From NCBI GenBank assembly GCA_900543945.1, contig UQTN01000078.1, positions 1 to 10,064 of the forward strand: a stretch of DNA of 10,064 bases, in the 5' to 3' direction. Origin of the DNA: an uncultured Collinsella sp. (GTDB taxonomy: Bacteria; Actinomycetota; Coriobacteriia; Coriobacteriales; Coriobacteriaceae). Every line of letters begins with the position of its first letter. Position 1 is the first letter of the stretch. The notes under the pieces are model-generated. The model was not told the origin of the DNA. It was given only the letters and a program-made list of their open reading frames with translations, and made no database searches. The translations under genes and the position numbers were made by a program. Below, piece by piece: positions 6,647 to 10,064 of the stretch.

Positions 6647-7690
6647 TTAGGCCTCCAGCGGATGGGCAGGCACCGACTCGCCGGCGGCAAGCGCGGCCTC
6701 GCAGGCCACCACGTCGCGCTCGATATCATCGACCAGCGCCATAAACTCCTCGTACGTAGAGCAACGCACCACCTGAGCGCGCCAGGCGGCGGCATGGGGC
6801 ATGCCCTTTAAGTACCAGCTTGCGTACGTGCGAGCACGCGACATGAGCGGCAGAAGCTCGTGCGTCAACGTCAGGTGCTCGCGCAGAGCCTCCAGGCGCT
6901 CGACCGAGGAGCGAGAAGGAACCGGCGTGCCATCGAGTGCAAGGGCTCGGGCATCGCCGAACACCCACGGATTGCCGTAGATGCCGCGCGCGATAAACAC
7001 CGCGCTGGCACCCGAGCCGTGCAGATGCTCAGCAGCGTCCTCGGCCGAGAACACATCGCCCGAACCAATCACGGGAATCTCGACAGCGTCGGCAACCTCA
7101 TCGACGACCGACCAATCGGCCTGGCCCGTGTAGAGCTGCGTGGCGCAACGACCATGCACGGCGACTGCGGCAGCCCCTGCACTCTCAAGCATCTGGGCAA
7201 ATGTCGCGGCATTGCGGTCCTCGGCATAAAAGCCCTTGCGAATCTTGACGGTCACGGGCACGTGCGCCGCGCCCACCGTGGCCTCGACGATCTTCTCGGC
7301 CAGGTCGGGCGTGCGCATGAGCGCCGAACCCTCGCCCTTGGTGACAACCTTGCGGGCGGGGCATGCCATATTGATATCGATGAGCGACAGGCGATCGCCA
7401 ACGCGCTCCTCGACGGCGGCGACGGCGCTCGCAAACTGATCGGGCTTGGAGCCAAAGAGCTGCACGCAAATCTGCTGCTCCTCGTCGGCCGGCAGCACCA
7501 GGCGCCACGTTTTGTTGCTGGCATAGGCAAGGCCTGCCACGCTCACCATCTCGCTGTAGGCAAGGTTGGCACCGCGGCGGCGACACATGATGCGATAGGC
7601 GGGGTCGGTAACGCCCGCCATGGGAGCCATAAGGAACGGCTGCTCGGCATAGGCGCCCAGCAGCCGCAGACTATATTCGGAAAGAGCCAT
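6647..7690 (-). CDS. dusB: tRNA dihydrouridine synthase (DusB family)
   Basis: The 347-residue flavoenzyme reduces uridine to dihydrouridine in tRNA using FMN and NADPH. The N-terminal FMN-binding TIM barrel opens with FLMAPMAGVTD (19-29). The catalytic cysteine is C110 in NMACPARKV, where many relatives have NMGCPA. Other family segments are VKIRKGF (148-154), AVHGR (177-181), VIGSGDVFSAEDA (207-219) and ARGIYGNPW (234-242). The DusB helical domain occupies the C-terminus. The modified position in the D-loop cannot be read from the sequence. ATG 7688-7690 begins four bases after the lepA stop, and the ribosome site is weak (GAGTAGGT), so re-initiation after lepA is likely. Its tail contains the ribosome site for hemW. 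Insertion of dusB between lepA and hemW departs from the Bacillus gene order. Confidence 0.94.
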   Translation of the reverse strand: MALSEYSLRLLGAYAEQPFLMAPMAGVTDPAYRIMCRRRGANLAYSEMVSVAGLAYASNKTWRLVLPADEEQQICVQLFGSKPDQFASAVAAVEERVGDRLSLIDINMACPARKVVTKGEGSALMRTPDLAEKIVEATVGAAHVPVTVKIRKGFYAEDRNAATFAQMLESAGAAAVAVHGRCATQLYTGQADWSVVDEVADAVEIPVIGSGDVFSAEDAAEHLHGSGASAVFIARGIYGNPWVFGDARALALDGTPVPSRSSVERLEALREHLTLTHELLPLMSRARTYASWYLKGMPHAAAWRAQVVRCSTYEEFMALVDDIERDVVACEAALAAGESVPAHPLEA

Positions 7691-7694
7691 AGAC

Positions 7695-9506
7695 CTACTC
7701 GTCCACCTTGAGGATCGCCATAAAGGCCTCCTGCGGGACCTCGACCGATCCGATGGCCTTCATACGCTTCTTGCCCTCTTTCTGCTTCTCGAGCAGTTTG
7801 CGCTTACGCGAGATATCGCCGCCGTAGCACTTGGCAAGAACGTCCTTGCGACGCGCCTTGACGGTGGAACGGGCGATGATCTTGTTGCCGATAGCACCCT
7901 GGATGGGCACCTCGAACAGCTGACGCGGGATGATCTCCTTGAGCTTGTCGCACAAGCCACGGGCCAGGCCATATGCCTTGTCCTTATGGACGATAAACGA
8001 AAGCGCGTCCACCTCGTCGCCCGAAAGCAAAATATCGAGCTTCACGAGCTCGGAGGGACGGTACTCGTTGAGCTCGTAGTCGAGCGAGGCATAGCCCTTG
8101 GTGCGGCTCTTGAGCTGATCGAAGAAGTCCAAGATGAGCTCGGCGAGCGGCATATCGAAGCGCATCTCGACCGATTTGCTCGTCAGGTGGATCATATCGG
8201 TTGTGACGCCGCGGTGCTCAATGGCGAGCTGCATGACGGCACCCGTGTACTCAGGCGGGCAGATGATCTTTGCCCTGAGGTAGGGTTCCTCGATACGATC
8301 GATGCATGTGGCCTCGGGAAGGTCCTGCGGACTGCGGACATCGATCATCTCGCCGTCGGTCTTGTAGACGTGATAGTCGACCGAGGGACTCGTGGCAATG
8401 AGGTCCAGGTTGAACTCGCGCTCCAGGCGTTCCTTGACGACTTCCATGTGCAGCAGGCCCAGGAAGCCCACGCGGAAGCCAAAGCCAAGCGCCACCGAGG
8501 TCTCGGGCTCCCACACCAACGACGGGTCGTTGACGTGCAGTTTATCGAGCGCGTCACGCAGGTTCTCGTAGTCCTTGTTGTCGATCGGGAACAGGCCCGT
8601 ATAGACCATGGGCTTGGCCTCGCGATAACCGGGAAGCGGCTCGGGGCAGGGGTTCGACGCCCACGTAAGGGTATCGCCCACGCGAACGGCCTCGGGATCC
8701 TTCAAGCCCGTGACCACATATCCGACCTCGCCGACCGTCAGCGCGTCGACCGGGGTCTCGGCAGGACGCTTGACGCCCACGCCGTCGACCAAAAAGTCGC
8801 CCTTGGCTTGCATCATAAGCAGGGTATCGCCCTTTTTGATGGAACCATCGAAGACGCGCACCGTAGCCACCACACCGCGATACTCGTCAAAGTACGAATC
8901 CAAAATGAGCGCTTTGAGCGGAGCGTTTGCATCGCCCTTAGGCGGCGAAATCAAAAAGACAATGGACTCCAGCAGATCGTGAATGCCCTCGCCGGTCTTG
9001 CCCGAGACGCACACAGCATCATCGGCGGGGATCGCCAGGTCATCCTCGATCTCGGTCTTAACCTCGTCGGGATGGGCCGAGGGCAGGTCGATCTTGTTGA
9101 TGGCCGGCACAATGTCCAGATTGGCGTTCATGGCGAGCGTCGCGTTGGAAACGGTCTGCGCCTCGACGCCCTGCGTGGCGTCGACAACGAGTACCGCGCC
9201 CTCACAGGCTGCCAGCGAGCGCGAGACCTCATAGGTAAAGTCCACGTGGCCCGGCGTATCGATCAGATTGAACTGATACGTCTCACCATCGTCGGCGTCA
9301 TAGGAAACGCGGACGGCATTGGACTTGATCGTAATGCCGCGCTCGCGCTCGATATCCATGGTGTCGAGCAGCTGCGACTCCATGTCGCGTTCGTCGACAG
9401 TATGGGTGAGCTCGAGGATGCGGTCGCTGATCGTGGACTTGCCATGGTCGATATGCGCAACGATCGAGAAGTTGCGGATGTGGGAAATGTCAATTGAAGT
9501 ATTCAT
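7695..9506 (-). CDS. lepA: Elongation factor 4 (LepA), translational GTPase
   Basis: The 603-residue protein has the full EF4 length. LepA is a ribosome-bound GTPase implicated in 30S assembly and back-translocation. The GTPase elements are all visible: G1 AHIDHGKS (17-24), G2 RGIT (56-59), G3 DTPGH (83-87), G4 NKID (137-140) and G5 SGK (168-170). EF4-typical features follow, including VGFLGLLHMEV in the EF-G-like region and the basic C-terminal domain with the RKDVLAKCYGGDISRKRKL stretch. The switch-II region reads DTPGHVDF and the conserved histidine H87 is intact. ATG 9504-9506 was chosen because the MNTSIDISHIRNFSI start matches the family; the longer frame begins inside the terminator. 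No convincing Shine-Dalgarno precedes it. A TAAGAT seven bases before the ATG may make the mRNA leaderless. The gene begins the long run ending in dgkA. Confidence 0.98.
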   Translation of the reverse strand: MNTSIDISHIRNFSIVAHIDHGKSTISDRILELTHTVDERDMESQLLDTMDIERERGITIKSNAVRVSYDADDGETYQFNLIDTPGHVDFTYEVSRSLAACEGAVLVVDATQGVEAQTVSNATLAMNANLDIVPAINKIDLPSAHPDEVKTEIEDDLAIPADDAVCVSGKTGEGIHDLLESIVFLISPPKGDANAPLKALILDSYFDEYRGVVATVRVFDGSIKKGDTLLMMQAKGDFLVDGVGVKRPAETPVDALTVGEVGYVVTGLKDPEAVRVGDTLTWASNPCPEPLPGYREAKPMVYTGLFPIDNKDYENLRDALDKLHVNDPSLVWEPETSVALGFGFRVGFLGLLHMEVVKERLEREFNLDLIATSPSVDYHVYKTDGEMIDVRSPQDLPEATCIDRIEEPYLRAKIICPPEYTGAVMQLAIEHRGVTTDMIHLTSKSVEMRFDMPLAELILDFFDQLKSRTKGYASLDYELNEYRPSELVKLDILLSGDEVDALSFIVHKDKAYGLARGLCDKLKEIIPRQLFEVPIQGAIGNKIIARSTVKARRKDVLAKCYGGDISRKRKLLEKQKEGKKRMKAIGSVEVPQEAFMAILKVDE

Positions 9507-9513
9507 GCGGACT

Positions 9514-9519
9514 ATCTTA
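9514..9519 (-). promoter_or_regulatory. Possible -10 element for a leaderless lepA mRNA
   Basis: The minus strand reads TAAGAT, then seven bases, then the lepA ATG. This fits TANNNT plus about seven bases to the start codon, the arrangement typical of leaderless genes in actinobacteria. There is no Shine-Dalgarno in the 25 bases between the rpsT terminator and lepA, and no good -35 was seen at 16-19 bases upstream. Confidence 0.35.
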
Positions 9520-9531
9520 CCCGAGCGGTAC

Positions 9532-9568
9532 AAAAAATGGAGCCTGTTCCATAAAACAGGCTCCATTT
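9532..9568 (-). terminator. Intrinsic terminator after rpsT
   Basis: A perfect 14-base inverted repeat (AAATGGAGCCTGTT at 9535-9548 pairing with AACAGGCTCCATTT at 9555-9568) encloses a six-base loop. On the minus strand the stem runs into a six-T run (9532-9537). The U-run is on the lepA side, so it terminates minus-strand transcription coming from rpsT, whose stop is 34 bases upstream. On the plus strand the stem is followed only by three T residues. Confidence 0.92.
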
Positions 9569-9602
9569 ATGCGCGTAATCTGTGTGGTGTGAAATTTACA
9601 AC

Positions 9603-9869
9603 TTAGGCGTTGATGCTGTTCACGAGCTTGGCAAGACCGGACTTGCGGTTGGAAGCCTGGTTCTTGTGGATAACATGCTTGGCGGCAGCCATGTCGAGAC
9701 GCTTGGTGACAGTCTTGAGGGCAGCCTGGGCCTTCTCGGCGTCGCCCTCGGCGACGGCGGACTGGACGTGCTTGGTCAGCGTCTTGAGCTCGGACTTGAC
9801 AGCCTTGTTACGCATGCGAGCTGCCTCATTGGTGCGGATACGCTTCTTCTGAGACTTGATGTTTGCCAC
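9603..9869 (-). CDS. rpsT: 30S ribosomal protein S20
   Basis: The 88-residue, strongly basic and helical protein is a typical-length S20, which binds 16S rRNA in the body of the small subunit. The N-terminus ANIKSQKKRIRTNEAARMRN and the C-terminal AAKHVIHKNQASNRKSGLAKLVN region match the family closely. GTG 9867-9869 is the start: it gives the universal (M)ANIKSQKKR N-terminus and has AAAGGA nine bases upstream. The longer frame to 9938 would add a non-conserved leader peptide. The gene appears monocistronic, with its own promoter and leader upstream and a strong terminator downstream. A non-ATG start is also found in E. coli rpsT (UUG), where it matters for autoregulation; whether GTG does so here is open. 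Confidence 0.98.
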   Translation of the reverse strand: MANIKSQKKRIRTNEAARMRNKAVKSELKTLTKHVQSAVAEGDAEKAQAALKTVTKRLDMAAAKHVIHKNQASNRKSGLAKLVNSINA

Positions 9870-9878
9870 TTCTGGAGT

Positions 9879-9884
9879 TCCTTT
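9879..9884 (-). promoter_or_regulatory. Ribosome binding site deciding the rpsT GTG start
   Basis: AAAGGA on the minus strand lies nine bases before GTG 9867-9869, in agreement with the conserved S20 N-terminus. Confidence 0.65.
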
Positions 9885-9891
9885 CGAGTTC

Positions 9892-9939
9892 CTTGCAAAA
9901 AATGTATGACACCTCTGAGACACGGTGAGGTCATGCAAG
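9892..9939 (-). promoter_or_regulatory. Structured rpsT leader with hairpin and U-run
   Basis: In the rpsT leader, ATGACCTC (9927-9934) can pair with GAGGTGTCAT (9906-9915), with a two-base bulge and an 11-base loop. ACA and a short T-run (six T, 9897-9902) follow at once. An outer pairing of CTTGCA (9934-9939) with TGCAAG (9892-9897) can enclose it. The hairpin plus T-run resembles a weak intrinsic terminator, so this could be an attenuator or an S20-responsive leader. The stem is imperfect and no family match is claimed. Confidence 0.35.
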
Positions 9940-9944
9940 TGCCT

Positions 9945-9953
9945 ACTATAGCA
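9945..9953 (-). promoter_or_regulatory. Extended -10 promoter of rpsT
   Basis: The minus strand reads TGCTATAGT: a TATAGT hexamer (9945-9950) preceded by the TGn extension. Transcription would start near 9937-9940, giving a leader of about 70 bases. No good -35 is found 16-18 bases upstream. A perfect TTGACA exists at 9983-9988, but it is 32 bases away, too far to pair with this -10. Confidence 0.6.
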
Positions 9954-9962
9954 CGCTCCCTC

Positions 9963-10064
9963 TCAAAGGGATAGAACGAATTTGTCAAATAGGCAGGTAT
10001 CATCACGATCCTTGATTCTCATCTTCATTGCAACAGACTCAGGACTCAGCGCAACGCGTTGCGC
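9963..10064 (-). CDS. 3' end of an upstream gene, possibly holA (DNA polymerase III delta)
   Basis: An open frame enters from the right edge and ends at TGA 9963-9965 after 33 codons, 10 bases before the rpsT -10 region. The last residues, MKMRIKD through FDKFVLSL, resemble the C-terminal helices of the clamp-loader delta subunit (alternating basic and hydrophobic, ending in a VLxL pattern). In many Gram-positive genomes holA lies next to rpsT. The fragment is too short for a firm call; it could equally be an unrelated 3' end or a chance frame. Confidence 0.4.
   Translation of the reverse strand, partial: AQRVALSPESVAMKMRIKDRDDTCLFDKFVLSL
10036..10064. repeat. Tandem 7-mer and 16-base perfect palindrome at right edge
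   Basis: GACTCAG occurs twice in tandem (10036-10042 and 10043-10049). It is followed by GCGCAACGCGTTGCGC (10049-10064), a perfect 16-base palindrome that stops at the window edge and may be longer. Both fall in the putative upstream coding tail, so they may be chance features of coding sequence. Confidence 0.5.

Noticed and set aside
4202..6650. Plus-strand open frames of 434 and 394 codons opposite the DnaJ-like gene and hemW
   Set aside because: These are the same antisense shadow effect, opposite genes with intact catalytic or zinc motifs.
7986..9497. 503-codon open frame on the plus strand opposite lepA
   Set aside because: It mirrors the lepA codons, shows no domain, and ends where lepA begins. 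It is a shadow of lepA.
9983..9988. Perfect TTGACA on the minus strand as the rpsT -35
   Set aside because: It is 32 bases from the TATAGT -10, and the hexamer at 17 bases spacing (TGAGAG) is poor. It lies in the tail of the upstream reading frame, so it is probably coincidental.

Overview
The window is a dense minus-strand housekeeping block, read from right to left, from a GC-rich actinobacterium. Gene order, protein character, codon bias, GTG/TTG starts and the absence of sporulation genes suggest a member of the Coriobacteriia, most likely Collinsella or a relative; this is an inference from memory of the lineage. Every convincing gene is on the minus strand. I see no tRNA, rRNA, CRISPR array, insertion sequence or phage gene, and no gene-free stretch longer than about 100 bases.

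Layout in transcription order: a probable 3' tail of holA at the right edge; an extended -10 promoter and structured leader in front of rpsT (ribosomal protein S20, GTG start); a strong intrinsic terminator; then a nearly gapless run of lepA (EF4), dusB (tRNA dihydrouridine synthase), hemW (radical SAM heme chaperone), a DnaJ-like protein with a membrane-spanning C-terminus, a canonical DnaJ, mtaB (tRNA methylthiotransferase), phoH, ybeY and the 5' part of dgkA, which runs off the left edge. Spacing from lepA to dgkA is mostly -20 to +10 bases. The exceptions are the 58- and 81-base gaps before the two dnaJ genes.

The order rpsT-lepA-hemW-dnaJ-mtaB-phoH-ybeY-dgkA is the old conserved cluster also seen in Bacillus, and hemW-hrcA-dnaJ2-phoH-ybeY is the actinobacterial version. 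Here hrcA, grpE, dnaK, prmA and rsmE are absent. The slot where hrcA normally follows hemW holds the membrane-anchored DnaJ variant. The common theme is ribosome and tRNA maturation: S20, EF4 and YbeY act on the small subunit or translation, and DusB and MtaB on tRNA. Fe-S/radical SAM enzymes (HemW, MtaB), chaperones and an envelope-lipid kinase accompany them.

The points most worth a second look are the membrane-spanning DnaJ variant, a possible leaderless lepA promoter squeezed behind the rpsT terminator, and a hairpin plus U-run in the rpsT leader.
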